Shown piece after piece: positions 48,584 through 58,714 of a stretch of DNA of 64,000 nucleotides (its first letter is position 1; every line of letters starts with the position of its first letter). Both the position numbers and the translations under genes were made by a program. The stretch comes from Enoplolaimus lenunculus (lineage: Eukaryota; Nematoda; Enoplea; Enoplida; Thoracostomopsidae). The stretch spans positions 124,001 through 188,000 of the forward strand of contig JASANG010003494.1 in the NCBI GenBank assembly GCA_030248215.1, in the 5' to 3' direction. The notes beneath the pieces were generated by a model. That model saw only the letters and a program-made list of their open reading frames with translations. It searched no databases and was not told where the DNA came from.

Positions 48584-49057
48584 GCTGCTGCTGCTGTTAT
48601 TGTCATTCTCGTTATTGTTTTTATTGCTAATGTATTCTCCACCGTCATTGAGATCATCATTTGAGTCTGCATCGTTCGTCAGTTCGCCGTTTGTTCGACG
48701 CCCGCCTTCAACGCGATCTTTCGTCTGTTCACCGGTACCACTGAGCACCGACGACAGCTGATATGCAAGGGCAATTGCCATCCCATCGGACCTGCTACTA
48801 CTACCACCACCAGCAGCCACCGCACCATCCACTCCCGCCGCCTCTGAAGTCGCCGCAACGGTCGATACTGGCTCGCCGGAATGCAATCCGATTTGGTCAC
48901 CGCAACTGGACGTAGTTTTTGATGTCGCCGACACTACGCTACAGTTACGCATTGGATTACTTGCACTTGTGTCTAAATTGCGTTTATCGAGCATACTGAA
49001 TGCAGACGCATTCGCGTTGAGCATAGTTGTCGACGCCCCTGAGTCTAGAAGATGCAT
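32700..49057 (-). CDS. mex3: MEX3-family RNA-binding protein with two KH domains and a RING finger, whole gene
   Basis: Nine coding exons on the minus strand (49057-48259, 39488-39310, 38164-38003, 37269-36421, 35854-35642, 35418-34553, 34254-33986, 33756-33269, 32906-32700) total 4032 nt, exactly 1344 codons, with all phases matching. The family binds mRNA 3' UTRs in the cytoplasm to repress translation or promote decay, and the RING gives ubiquitin-ligase activity in vertebrate members. KH1 covers about 255-322 with motif GRQG at 264-267; KH2 about 335-400 with GPKG at 351-354; the C3HC4 RING covers 1243-1284. At 1343 residues it is about twice vertebrate MEX3 length, the extra being low-complexity N-terminal and central regions. 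KH sequences are near identical to family consensus, so the call is firm. The true N-terminus could lie upstream, because the frame stays open for some codons before the chosen ATG. Confidence 0.95.
33269..33756 (-). CDS. mex3: MEX3 exon 8 (Ala/Thr-rich linker and first six RING ligands)
   Basis: Acceptor ATTGTAG|ATACTA, donor TGTCAG|GTTAGC in phase 0. The Ala/Val/Thr-rich part leads into [10 protein letters not shown], then [18 protein letters not shown]. It supplies zinc ligands C1243, C1246, C1260, H1262, C1266 and C1269 of the C3HC4 RING. Confidence 0.93.
33986..34254 (-). CDS. mex3: MEX3 exon 7 (linker)
   Basis: Acceptor TGTTTCAG|CGAATC, donor AAGCAAG|GTTGGT (phase 1). It encodes [20 protein letters not shown] and a Ser/Gly/Asp-rich continuation. 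The phases complete a Ser codon with exon 6 and an Asp codon with exon 8. Confidence 0.85.
34553..35418 (-). CDS. mex3: MEX3 exon 6 (Asn/Gln/Ser-rich linker)
   Basis: Acceptor ATTACAG|GGTACC, donor AATAG|GTAAGA (phase 2). It encodes a Gln-rich block, a poly-Asn block from an AAT/AAC microsatellite near 35075-35135, and Ser/Gly-rich stretches. This is probably disordered, as is the equivalent region of other MEX3 proteins. Confidence 0.87.
35642..35854 (-). CDS. mex3: MEX3 exon 5 (linker)
   Basis: Acceptor TGTTTCAG|AATCAG, donor GCAACG|GTAAGT, phase 0. It encodes 71 residues with an Ala run and the segment [15 protein letters not shown]. No domain is recognised; assignment rests on phase and splice-site agreement with both neighbours. 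Confidence 0.85.
36421..37269 (-). CDS. mex3: MEX3 exon 4 (end of KH2 and Ala/Gly-rich linker)
   Basis: Acceptor ATTTTAG|GTGACA, donor GAGCAG|GTAAGT, phase 0 on both sides. It opens with [20 protein letters not shown], the C-terminal helix of KH2, then runs into poly-Ala, His/Gln, a Cys cluster (CCCGRSC) and Gly-rich segments with no recognised fold. Confidence 0.93.
38003..38164 (-). CDS. mex3: MEX3 exon 3 (first two thirds of KH2)
   Basis: Found by extending the frame between neighbours. It encodes 54 residues with [20 protein letters not shown] and then [17 protein letters not shown], with donor GAG|GTATAG and acceptor ATTTAAG|GGTGGC, both in phase 0. It holds the KH2 GPKG loop. The acceptor pyrimidine tract is poor, but the protein match leaves little doubt. 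Confidence 0.93.
38347..38535 (-). mobile_element. TTAGGC-array TIR element in MEX3 intron 2
   Basis: Ends GGCCAATGTAAACAACAGGG and CCTGTTCTTTACACGGGCC; perfect target duplication GAAAACTG at 38339-38346 and 38536-38543. Internal CCTAAGCCTAAGCC. Confidence 0.92.
39310..39488 (-). CDS. mex3: MEX3 exon 2 (body of KH1)
   Basis: Acceptor TTTTCAG|GCTGCA, donor CAG|GTAGGT. It encodes [20 protein letters not shown], then [11 protein letters not shown], and ends IRASRRHSQ. The match to the MEX3 KH1 domain is near exact over the RNA-contact helix and strand. It is separated from exon 1 by an 8.8-kb intron. Confidence 0.95.
40202..40310. mobile_element. Short CAGGG/TTCCGG element
   Basis: CAGGATGCAACCGGAATTC to GTAATTCCGGTTGCACCCTG, with flanks CTATCAAC/CTATCTAC. 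An internally deleted relative of 43252-43648, in MEX3 intron 1. Confidence 0.85.
41137..41529. mobile_element. CAGGGTTCC-ended hAT-like element
   Basis: CAGGGTTCCAACCGGAAC and GGAATTCCGATGGAACCCTG are inverted; perfect 8-bp target duplication TGTATGAG at 41129-41136 and 41530-41537. GGAATCGGAATC words lie inside both ends. In MEX3 intron 1. Confidence 0.9.
41805..42159. mobile_element. CAGGG/TTCCGG hAT-like element
   Basis: CAGGGTGCAACCGGAATTCC to GTAATTCCGGTTGCACCCTG; flanks ATACACAA/ATATACAA. The interior matches 43252-43648 with a deletion of about 40 bp. In MEX3 intron 1. Confidence 0.9.
43252..43648. mobile_element. CAGGG/TTCCGG hAT-like element, full-size 397 bp
   Basis: CAGGGTGCAACCGGAATTCC to GTAATTCCGGTTGCACCCTG with perfect target duplication CCTGGCTT at 43244-43251 and 43649-43656. 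TTCCGG hexamers are repeated at both ends. The central frame of about 65 residues recurs in each copy but resembles no known protein. Confidence 0.93.
44612..44860. repeat. Local tandem duplication, period about 156 bp
   Basis: ATGCCCTTTGAACTTTACTA, GCATCGACCCTCACAAATCA and TTGAACCAGTAACAA occur in order at 44612 and again at 44768. In MEX3 intron 1. Confidence 0.9.
45305..45682 (-). mobile_element. CAGGGTG/CGGAATCGG family element
   Basis: CAGGGTGAAACCGGAATTG to CCAGTTCCACTCTGCACCCTG; flanks GTGACAAC/AAGACAAC. The interior matches 58347-58682 in reverse orientation. In MEX3 intron 1. Confidence 0.85.
45751..46085. mobile_element. CAGGG-group element, decayed left end
   Basis: GAGTGCAACCAGAATTATAA to GGAATTTCGGTTGCACCCTG. 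Inner ACCGGAAC and TACCGGTG words. In MEX3 intron 1. Confidence 0.65.
46086..47087. other. MEX3 intron 1 sequence without a recognised feature
   Basis: Contains TATA-rich and TGTATGTATG runs only; no exon-like match to MEX3 was seen. Confidence 0.5.
47088..47495. mobile_element. CAGGG/TTCCGG hAT-like element
   Basis: CAGGGTGCAAACGGAATTCC to GTAATTCCGGTTGCACCCTG; flanks ACTGTTAG/ATTATTAG. A second GGTAAATTGTAATTCC block at the right end makes it slightly longer than 397 bp. In MEX3 intron 1. Confidence 0.88.
47605..47720. repeat. Fragment of the AAGCTTAAACTAACTTGAT family
   Basis: CGAAGCTTAAACTAACTTGA and TAAGCTAACCCAGC match the left part of 49395-49711. Confidence 0.65.
48259..49057 (-). 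CDS. mex3: MEX3 exon 1 (low-complexity N-terminus and start of KH1)
   Basis: Starts [16 protein letters not shown] and ends [17 protein letters not shown], the family signature that opens KH1, with donor CAAG|GTGAGT one base into the glycine of GRQG. It contains a long Asn run coded by AAC/AAT triplets (about 48500-48600) and a short Gln run, both prone to length change. The start is the first ATG in the frame. Confidence 0.88.
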
Positions 49058-49394
49058 TAGGCAATTGTTAATGAGATCGATGCAATGATAAATAAGGCTC
49101 GTTTGTGTTTACGCACACACTGGTTTTGATCGTTTCGCGTTTCGACGACAACAAACCAAAATTTAGTTTATGCATATAAATAGCGTTTGCGTTTTAGTGC
49201 ACTACTTGATTTCTAGGCTCCAGTAATACTTGGCACTGTCGGTTAAATACGGTCCCTAAATTATGCAATCTAGAACAACAGATACGTAAAAATCAAATAG
49301 CAATATAGTAAAACATTAGTATATACACGACATGTAGGCAGACAAATTACTTTTTATAATTTGTGTTTCGTTTGCGCATTTGTTATATTTTAAA
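49058..49394. other. Region upstream of the MEX3 start codon
   Basis: The frame remains open upstream of the chosen ATG for at least 20 codons on the minus strand. It may hold the 5' UTR and promoter, but no TATA or initiator could be singled out in this AT-rich DNA. Confidence 0.4.
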
Positions 49395-49711
49395 GTACTC
49401 TCTAAAAGCTTAAACTAACTTGATTTAAGTTTAAGCTAATCCAGCATTATCATACTAAGTTTCTAGAATAACTGAACTAATATTAGGTTTACGCTTAAAC
49501 TAATAGTGAACTTTTTGATACGCATAATTTCTCAGCTGCACTTGTTACTTAATCTAAAAATAAGCTTACTTAAACTCGTGTTAAACTTAAATACATGTTA
49601 GTTTAAGTAAAACTTAAAATTCTAGTTCAATTAGTCCGTCCAGCCATTTAAGTTTTACTTAAACTGATATTCAAGTTTAGTTAAGCTGTAATTTAAGTTT
49701 TTAGAGAGTAC
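49395..49711. mobile_element. TIR element with GTACTCTCTAAAAGC ends, 317 bp
   Basis: GTACTCTCTAAAAGCTTAAA and TTTAAGTTTTTAGAGAGTAC are inverted; the interior is built of TTAAGTTTAAG/CTTAAACTT words. No coding capacity. Confidence 0.82.
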
Positions 49712-49719
49712 GTATTCGA

Positions 49720-50045
49720 CCGAATACCGAAACCGGACAGAATTTTTTTGGAGGAACAAATTATCAACCGTATATATCATCAAAATTTTTTGGAATTTGA
49801 AGCATTTGAGTTGCACAAAAGTAAAAGTTCATTGAATTACGACGTGATTGTTAGCTTGACTTTTATATTCTTGAGTATCCAAAAAAGTTGAAGTTTTTAC
49901 TTGACCAAAAAATGCAATCGCAGCACAATGTTAAAGATGCAGAATTGAACAAAAGCAGTTGTATAAAATTCGAAACCACTTCCATAAATATCCGGCAGAT
50001 TTATACCGGATACTGGAACCGGATCTCGGTTTTGCCGACCTTTAA
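49720..50045. mobile_element. CCGGATAC-family element, degraded
   Basis: CGACCGAATACCGAAACCGG at the left; AAATATCCGGCAGATTTATACC and TCGGTTTTGCCGACC at the right. Resembles the 52935 family. Confidence 0.55.
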
Positions 50046-50554
50046 ACCGGATACTGATAACTAGTCACATCGTGGTCAGGTCCTATACAATGTCGAAAGG
50101 TGGGGGTTCTTGTGTTACAACCGACAAAGTGTTTAAAACAATTCCAGCACAAAATCGCCAACGAGGGTTGATCCGTGAAACCCCTGGCAGCACCCTTTAA
50201 ATAACCAAGCGGTTTGGTACGTTTCCCAAGCTTCACTATTCTAACAAAGACAGCTAAAAATACTAAAACATCCATAATCAATGTACAAGTCTACGCTCTC
50301 ACAACTCAACCCAGCGTTTCAACCATGAAACGAAACGATAAAATATTAGGAACCACGAATATAACATTCTCGTTCGCAGAAAAAATCTCAACTGCAGCGT
50401 TTGGTTTCAACCGCAAAAATAGCATTCGTACGTCACTCAGAATCGATTTGCAAAATTCTATGAAACCCGCAACAACAACCGCAGGTTAAAACTTATTCTA
50501 CGTACATGATAAACTTCAGTTAAATATGAAAAATTAACAGCAACACAAAACACA
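50046..50554. other. Spacer
   Basis: Open frames on both strands of 79-91 residues show no family resemblance. Confidence 0.45.
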
Positions 50555-50592
50555 ACAACAACAACAACAACAACTGCAACAACAACAACTGC

Positions 50593-50623
<31 letters not shown>

Positions 50624-50625
50624 CA
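50555..50625. repeat. CAA trinucleotide microsatellite
   Basis: Tandem CAA with a few CTG interruptions. Confidence 0.95.
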
Positions 50626-51299
50626 AAATACTTAAAATTCACCAAAATCCGCGAGTTCATCGGCGGAAATTCCAACTCGCAGAACTGAATGGAAAATATT
50701 ATTATTTAAAAAAACAGTTTGTCTGCGACTCTGTTAAGGTTAACTATGCATAAAATATCAGTGTTTGAGAGCCTTTATTCTGCCATGATCAACGCACGGA
50801 CCCATGCATGCGTAGAAGGCAGTAAACACGCGCATAAAGCGTCGAATTCAATATATAAACACGAACGTACGTTGTTTATACATACGTCCACATAAAATTA
50901 ACTTCGTCTCAATTACGAGTTGTTTTGATATCGGAAACGGAAACCATTTTCACCTCAAAAATGCGTATAAACAATATTAAAAATCACAAGGTTCGTTACA
51001 ATAGTAAACATTATTTCCGGTATACAATACATGAATATTGATCGAATTTGTAAATGACGAAAAAACTTTGTGACAAATTTTTGAACGCTTTGCAAACAAA
51101 ATTATCAACAGTGACATTGAACAGAAGTATTATTTTTGGGCAAATTGGAAAGCTAACCAATCAACGTCGATTACAGTTTGTCCCGTGCACGGGATTTTGG
51201 GCTAGCGACGGAACCGATAAATATTGCTGTAAAAATTGAACTTGAAACTACGCTGTTCTTGTAACTGTAAGTAAGAACAATGTTTTCAAATAATCGGGA
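50626..51299. other. AT-rich spacer
   Basis: No feature recognised. Confidence 0.5.
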
Positions 51300-51640
51300 C
51301 TATTCGTGAGTATCGGCATCGGCATCAGCATCAGCACTGCCAAAAAAATTGCCGATTCTCTGCCTATACTTTTTGCACATATAACAGTCAGTTGGAATGC
51401 TATCAGCTTCATTTCTGGGCGCATATCTGCGTATCTGATCAAGAAAACTGTTTGTGTTTGAAAAAATTAATTCAAATGAACCATTCGTATCAAATTCTAA
51501 TCGTTTATGATGGTTAGGATTTAAGTATTCATATACGTAACGATGTAATTTAGTATACTATCTGTTTATTGAGCATGGTGTACTAAATGTGGAATAAACA
51601 TCGGCTTCGGCAAAATTTCAAAATAAGAATGGGCACATCT
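51300..51640. mobile_element. GATGTGCCGAT-family element, copy 2
   Basis: GAGTATCGGCATCGGCATC at the left and GAATGGGCACATCTCT at the right; the interior TTTTTGCACATATAACAGTC and TATGATGGTTAGG match 28852 and 61771. The left TIR is worn. Confidence 0.75.
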
Positions 51641-51822
51641 CTATTTATAATGAATGTAATAAGATGATTTATAAAGTTTTCACACGACAGAAGTACTAGC
51701 ACTCTTAGCTCTTCAACAGGCCCAGGGGCCGGAGCATCTCAAGCCACGACCGTCTCCAGATCAAATGAAATAAACAACGTCAGCTAACGTATAAATCACA
51801 TCAAAATACCACGGTCATAAAC

Positions 51823-52012
51823 GAGGTTGCAAACCAAAGCTGAAACAACAAATAACCTACAAAACGCCGCCAAACCCTTAATTTTAAGCTTCTTTACGTG
51901 ATTACTCGGCAACGCGAGGTTGCAAACCAAAGCTGAAACAACAAATAACCTACAAAATGCAGCCAAACCCTTAATTTTAAGCTTCTTTACGTGATTACTC
52001 GGCAATTGAAGT
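51823..52012. repeat. Tandem duplication, period 93 bp
   Basis: GAGGTTGCAAACCAAAGCTG to GTGATTACTCGGCAA appears at 51823 and 51916 with two or three differences, so it is recent. Confidence 0.95.
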
Positions 52013-52934
52013 TTGCATTATTGCCCCAGTTACAAACTAAAAATATATTTTTCTCATTCTCATATTTACCAATACTTCTTCAACCAAACTGAGTATGTCA
52101 GACAGCAAAATCGACCACGCGAACAACGTTTTCACTTCAACACCTGCTCCCTCACCCACCCGGACCTCACTCGACTACTCCATTGACAATTGACACAACC
52201 CATAACAATACACTACACACGAAGCGTTTAATAGCAATCTGGTGACTTGCGAATGAAATTATCACCATCCATATTTTGAAATTTTAAAAAACGACGAGTA
52301 GGTTTTTAAAAATATATCAATACAACAACGTATCAGAAACACAAATAATTGTAACAGCAATAGCAGATGGCAAGACCATTTCAATGCAAAACCTTTCAGT
52401 TTATCAGCGCTTTAAAAACAATGCTTACGTATATAATAATGCTCTGTTGCACTAAAATTGAAAATTGGAATTTTAAATAAATAATGAACATTGTAGTTAA
52501 CATCTGCTTGGTCACTGGCAAACTTGAGCTGGCGGCTGTCTATTTTTATTTTTTATATAGAAAACTATCTTCCAATTACGTACGTATACTAAGTTTGTTG
52601 TCGGCTCTTGGTCTGGATGTTTAGCATGAACAACTTGTAGAAAAAAATGCGCCAGCCCAAAACCCACTGTGTATTGTCAAGGAAACATATTTGTCTTTAT
52701 TGTACGTACCCAAAGCGACAACCTAAGACTAAGTAAACCTTTAGTATACTACACCACTCACATGAGTAGGCTTACGTTTTATAAGAAAACTTTTGCCTAA
52801 GCATGGTCTGAGCCAAAGCCATAACTTTAAATTTGGGAACAGTGAGTGCCAGAACCATTCGTTCAGCAAGCTAAAATTAAAAATTCTAACCAAAGTATAA
52901 TGATGTCAATTAAAGCCGAAATATGTGCTATAGG
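52013..52934. other. AT-rich spacer
   Basis: No feature recognised. Confidence 0.5.
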
Positions 52935-53308
52935 CAGGGATCGACCGGATATCCAGTTCCGGCAAAATCTGACATCCGTATTTGGTTCCGGTATCCGGTA
53001 TGAACCTACAGGATACCGGATATTTGTGGTTGTGGTTCCAAATATCATAAAACTGTTTTTGCACGTCAAAATACTAGATATTTTGAAGCGACTGCAGTTC
53101 CGCGAAAATTCATGAATGGACACTGACATGGAATGAAAAATCCAAAACAAAAATTTATCTTAAATCCATAAATACATATTTTTGCACTACTCAAATACTT
53201 CCAACAGTGTACAAATTTAGATCCTATACCCGACTAACATCCGGCTCCGGTACGAAATTCACTATCCGGCTCCGGTATCCCGTAAAATTAATATCCGGCC
53301 GATCCCTG
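52935..53308 (+). mobile_element. CCGGATAT-family element, whole-length copy
   Basis: CAGGGATCGACCGGATATCC and ATATCCGGCCGATCCCTG are inverted; GGTATCCGGTATGAACC words lie inside. Best reference copy for this family; no coding capacity. Confidence 0.85.
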
Positions 53309-54365
53309 GAGCTACGCAGACCCAACAATTTCACTTTCAACGCCATTCATCTCATAACTTAACAACAAGAAACTAACCAATGAGTGAATGAGTTAACCTG
53401 GTACAGTCAGCATCTGAAACCCGGCATCTCTACGCAACCTCCGTTCGAAACCCTTATCAAAACACAATTCTATATACTGAGTCAGCAACATACATAACAA
53501 ATTATGTCAACCTTACTTACATATAATATATCTCTGCGTCACAGCAATATATAATGCTGCAAATAACACACCATATTCGAATACTCATCACATTTCACCG
53601 CAAAGTAACGCACAAAGCAATGCGCTACAAAGGTGTTATATATAACTTTTACTAATACAATTACAACATCCAAGTAAGAGTATTGTTGTTTAGCAAACAA
53701 AACAGCCTATTTTTAACGCCTCAACACGTATTTTAAACGTCTAAAACGACAGACAAACACAAAACACATCATCATGCTGAGCGGTTCCCACACTTTGGTT
53801 CGTTTCGTTTTTCAACCATTATCAGCCAAGGTTAATTTTCGCTTTGTGTCTGCAAGCAACCATATACATATACGTCAAATAAAGAGACACATACGCTGTT
53901 ACGATCATCACAATTCGATTTTTTTAAAAATTATAAAAAATACAATTCAATCGTATGGGTATACATAATTTCACAAAAGTCGAGGGATTTGATGTTTTTG
54001 CAATAATTTCTTAATCCTTTACTTGCTTAACAATAGCCATTTCCAACACTCTGCTTAAACGCATTTATGCTACCCCAACACGAGCTCTTGCACTTGTCTG
54101 TTACCTATATACGCAAGTACACTGTGTTGAAACCAATATTAGTTGACTGTTTTGAACGAAATTTCACAGACAAGGCGCAACTGGAAAGCAAAATATTAAA
54201 TACTTGATAATTTTATAGCAGAACCTAATCGAACCAAAATTCCGACACCTTCAAACCAGACTAGGGGCATTGAACCTCTGAATCTACGACCTATAGTTGA
54301 ACGCTTCACCGCTAAAATTGCACTACGCTATTTTGCCTATCAAATCAGCAGGTTATACAACAAAG
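53309..54365. other. AT-rich spacer
   Basis: No gene or element boundary recognised. Confidence 0.5.
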
Positions 54366-54750
54366 CAGGGTTCCAACAGGTACTAAATTTTGCGGGAACA
54401 GGAACCGGGATTTGAAATAATTTTCGTCACCGACTTCCGGATAGACTTTTTTAGAAAACTTACCAAAACATTACTTTAGTGAATTTTCACCTATTTCATC
54501 ATTAAATTTTCCGAAACCACATCAGAGACAATTTATTATCAAAACTGAACTAATTGCAAAAACAGTCATTTCGAATTAACAAATTTGCGTAAAGACAAAG
54601 CTTCAAGTATTTAAATGATTATGAATAATTGGCCACAAACCCATAAAAATCGCTGTTCCTGCATCTTTGAATGCAAGAACCGGAGAACAAGAACAGCAAT
54701 TGAATTTTTGCACAAATTCCGGTCGGAACACAAATTCCGATTGAATCCTG
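54366..54750. mobile_element. CAGGGTTCC-ended element
   Basis: CAGGGTTCCAACAGGTAC to AAATTCCGATTGAATCCTG; flanks CAACAAAG/CTACAAAG. The same group as 41137-41529. Confidence 0.78.
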
Positions 54751-55686
54751 CTACAAAGCCTAACCACTACGCATCTGTAGCAATAAACATCCGTCCGTGC
54801 ACCCATGAAAAATTAAGTCCATAACGCCGATGTTATACTTCGTTCTCTGACCCAACGCTACTCTGCTCATGCACGTGGCTGCAACACGCGCACGCAGTTG
54901 CATTATCCCCGCCCGTCACTAAAAACTACAATACACAGATACCTGAGATATTACGATATACACCGAAAAACTCTCACACACCGTCGTATACAAATTACAT
55001 AACTAACGTATAAATACTTAAAAATCATTGCACATCGACAATATACAAATTTCAATACAAGCAAACAGACACAAAAAACAAACAGCTCATCCCTACAACA
55101 CACAAGTCTTTCTTTCCTGGAGTCAGTTGTATGTTACTAAATAAATTTATCCTGCTGAGAGCGCGCGCGCGCGAGTAACGTCAACTGATTATATTATATT
55201 ACACGAGACAAAGATAAGCGTCCCCAGGGTGCCAGCCCGACCGACCCTGTTCAATTTCTCATGCCCTTTGTTTCCAAAAAAAACGCGCAAATTCTACCAT
55301 TGAAAATGAGTAAAATGTAAAGTATATGCACTGTATTTCACTTCTCAGACTATTATTCAACGCAACTACAAATGTTATATACAATAACTGACCACAGCCA
55401 TGGGAAACAAAAATTAAGGACACAGCGTAGCGAATTTGATCGACAAGCTGCCTCCCTCCGATCGTTTCGAAAACAAAGAGTAAACCACTCACGCTGCCAA
55501 CGCAATTTGAATTCGAATCGCGTGCACATTAAAAATATACAACAAAGCACACAAAGTCCAAAATTACAAACGGAAATGTTAATTTTTAAAATTAAAACAA
55601 CACTCAATAATTTGTGGTAGCCAAGCAGCCATACTGAGACACAGGATTTCAACTATGTGTATATGAATATATATATATATACATAT
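54751..55686. other. Spacer
   Basis: Frames open on both strands at 55259-55652 look like shadows of one another, with no recognised domain. A GCGCGCGCGCGC run lies at 55162. Confidence 0.45.
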
Positions 55687-56028
55687 TGGCCTCTTTTAAA
55701 ATACAAGTCATAAAATATACGTGCGTAAATATGGTCCAAAATAAACACAATCATCTAACTTTAACTACTTAAACCAATGGCGTATGTTATAAAAGCGTCA
55801 ATAGCTCAGGACATGTCGAATAGAATTTGCACCTCTTGCTGATAAAACGTACCACAATTGGCCTCTTTTAAAATACAAGTCATAAAATATATGTACGTAA
55901 ATATGGTTCAAAATAAACACAATCATCTAACTTTAACTACTTATACCAATGGCGTATGTTATAAAAGCGTCAATAGCTCAGGACATTTCGAATAGAATTT
56001 GCACCTCTTGCTGATATAACGTACCACA
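55687..56028. repeat. Tandem duplication, period 171 bp
   Basis: TTGGCCTCTTTTAAAATACA to GATA(A/T)AACGTACCACA occurs at 55687 and 55858 with only a handful of differences. Confidence 0.95.
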
Positions 56029-56924
56029 AACAACTACGCTAGGTTATTATTCAGCCTAATTTTTCTAAAAAGTTTGGTGAAATTTTTTTTTCGGAATTTT
56101 GACAAAAATCATTTTTAAAGAATTTTCTCACAAAAGTTTTTAAAAAAATTTTTGTCACAAAAGTTTTTTATATTAATTTTCTCACAAAAGTTCAAAATTC
56201 TGTTCGGACAACTTTCTTGCTATCACAAAAACCTCATTTTTGCAGTTCTATTGCCAGTCACCACGCAGTGAATCCTAACGCAGCACAGTACGCTTATTAC
56301 ATTACCATAGGTAAAATGTCACGTGACGCGATATGGCAACCAACAAATGCATTAACACTAACTTAGCAACATGAGAGTATCAACAAAATGTCGCATGACG
56401 CGATATGATAAAAACGGTATTGCACTCCAGGGTACATACTTACGCAAAAAGTGGATAAAATTTAAAGTTTAGCGTATTTTGCTGGCCCCGGGCCAAATCC
56501 TAACCCTGGGACATGTCTAATACGAATTATTCTACGTAATACTCAAAATCCAGTGACAGTTGGTCTAGATTTAAATTTTGCGCGCTTGATCAACCGTACG
56601 TATTTAGACACACGTGTGTCGTGTACGTAACTATTAAACACTAAGTAAATATGTTATCAGATGTACCGCAACGCGTTAAATATTTACTGCCCACGAAGCT
56701 AATATTTACCAATAAAAACATTTGAAACTTAACCAAACATTATAAAATCACTCAAAACCAACAGATATCAATGTGTATTTACTACAAATATATATGAGAA
56801 TAAGCCGTTGCCTTCTAATACTAATTCATGTTTGCCAGGCGAACACACTGCCTTCAGGGGCGTAATCAGAAATATTTATGAATTCTGTCTGTTGTGCTAT
56901 TCAAAGGACGACGTATGGAGGCAC
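56029..56924. other. AT-rich spacer
   Basis: CACAAAAGTTTTTAAAAAAA-like words recur at 56120-56190; ATGTCACGTGACGCGATATG and ATGTCGCATGACGCGATATG occur 70 bp apart at 56315-56410. No gene. Confidence 0.45.
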
Positions 56925-57299
56925 CAGGGAGCAACCGGACTTCCGGTTCCGGCATTCTTTCACCTTCTGGTTCCGGTTCCCGTAAATCTTTACCTGATTA
57001 AAAAATCCGGTATTAAAATTTGGTCGGTGAAAATTAAGTAATTTTATTAAAAATGACGATAAAAACTAAACAGGTTACATTAGTATAGTATGCAAACCTT
57101 GACAATCGCCGAAAATAAACCATGGAAGGTAGATTTCGCTTCTGTGGATTATGAAAATCTAAAATACAGCAGATAAAGTGAATACCTATCTTCATCTGAA
57201 TTTTTCGTTGGTGTGTATTTTTCATTTTCCGTTACGGTTCTGTTTCCGTTTCAAATTCCAGTTCCAGTTCCGGTAAATTGTAATTCCGGTTGCGCCCTG
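56925..57299. mobile_element. CAGGG/TTCCGG element, diverged
   Basis: CAGGGAGCAACCGGACTTCC to GTAATTCCGGTTGCGCCCTG; flanks read GGAGGCAC and about GGGGGCAC. The interior is related to 62249-62454 rather than to 43252. Confidence 0.8.
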
Positions 57300-57826
57300 G
57301 GGGCACACTACAATAACCAGATCAGTCTAAAACCAGAATAGCGCACTGAGATTCATACTTTTTACATTTTCAGTACAGAGGTTACTAATTGTAACGTTAA
57401 CTTTTTAGCAAACGACAAATTTTGTGTTTTGGTTGAAGTTACATTTCAGGAAATGTCATTTTCAAAAAATTCTAGGTGTAGCTGATGAAAAATATTTATC
57501 CCCCTTTGCTGCGGACCCGCAGTCATAAAAATGCTGTATGCCCCCTCCGAAATTTTCTCGAAACTCGCTTTCCCGAATTTCTCTACAACTCACCAAATAA
57601 TAAACCGCCCCCCTCGAAAAGTTACGATTTAATAATGACTTATTAAAAATAACTTAATCGCTTTTTTCGGTCTTGCACACAGCCCACCCATTCCAATTCT
57701 TCAGTATGCCTCTGAAATCAAATAAACATGGTAATTTTCACAAAGGCGTCTGAAACTCGTAATTTTAGCATATTTTCTCACGAGACAACACTGCATAAAC
57801 ACAACAAACAAACAACAACAACAAAC

Positions 57827-57868
<42 letters not shown>

Positions 57869-58346
57869 CGAGCAAGTAAGCAGTATAAATCGAGTAATAT
57901 TCCTTGTTGAACTATTACTACAAACACTATGTAAATGATACTACACAAGAACACCATAAAATATGCGTTCAAGCTTAAACTTTTGAAAACTAGCAAAACA
58001 TCTCTATTATTTAACTTAACATCACCAGGCAAATACGATTATGAACGTTTTCTAGAACATTGTTGCCGGTCAAGAATAGGGATGTACAAATAGGAAAATT
58101 TTTGTCGATGCCGATGCCGATCGTTATTTTGAAATTTTGCCGATGTGTGCTGGGCAGCCGGGAGACACCTTTCAAATTGAACTAAAGAGTTTACTTCGGG
58201 TCAATTTTGGTGGTTTACAAAAATGGTTGCTTGCTGTCTCCATACTTGATTCATATACGAAAAACAACGATTATAACATACCTGCTGCGCTGCATATACT
58301 CACCAATCTTCGAATTAGTCTTACTACGAGTAAAATAAACAATACG
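57300..58346. other. Spacer with a CAA microsatellite and an element fragment
   Basis: CAA repeats run 57814-57869. AGGGATGTACAAATAGG and GATGCCGATGCCGATCG at 58078-58123 are the end of a GATGTGCCGAT-family element. Confidence 0.6.
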
Positions 58347-58682
58347 CAGGGTGCAAAGCGGAACTGGATTATACCGGAACCGGAATCGGAACTACAAAAT
58401 TTGACTATGTGAATAATTTGCATTAACAAGTAATTTTCAAAAACGTCGCATACACAAATTGGCATTCTTTTTTGGCTCTGTAAAGCTAAACTACGCTCAA
58501 TTATTGATAAGTTAACTTATCGAAAGCAAATTTACAGATAAATGATGCTGAATTTTTATACAGCATATCGCAACAAGTAGGTCTAAAATTAAAACGTGGA
58601 AATTCCGATGATTGTGCAGTCGGAATCGGAACTCGTTTTAAATCGGAATTCTAATCGGAATCGGAATTCCGATTGCACCCCG
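58347..58682 (+). mobile_element. CAGGGTGC/CGGAATCGG family element
   Basis: CAGGGTGCAAAGCGGAACTGG to GGAATTCCGATTGCACCCCG; flanks ACAATACG/GCAATAAG. Best-preserved copy of the family seen also at 17248 and 45305. Confidence 0.85.
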
Positions 58683-58714
58683 GCAATAAGCCATACCTTT
58701 GTAATGTATATTTA

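Noticed and set aside
48318-48761. Plus-strand Leu- and Val-rich frames opposite MEX3 exon 1
   Set aside because: Shadows of the poly-Asn/Gln coding repeats on the minus strand.
55155-55175. GCGCGCGCGC run as a possible Z-DNA or regulatory site
   Set aside because: Too short and isolated; a simple dinucleotide repeat explains it.
55259-55652. Overlapping frames of 77-99 residues on both strands
   Set aside because: No domain, no splice context and mutual shadowing; probably chance in non-coding DNA.
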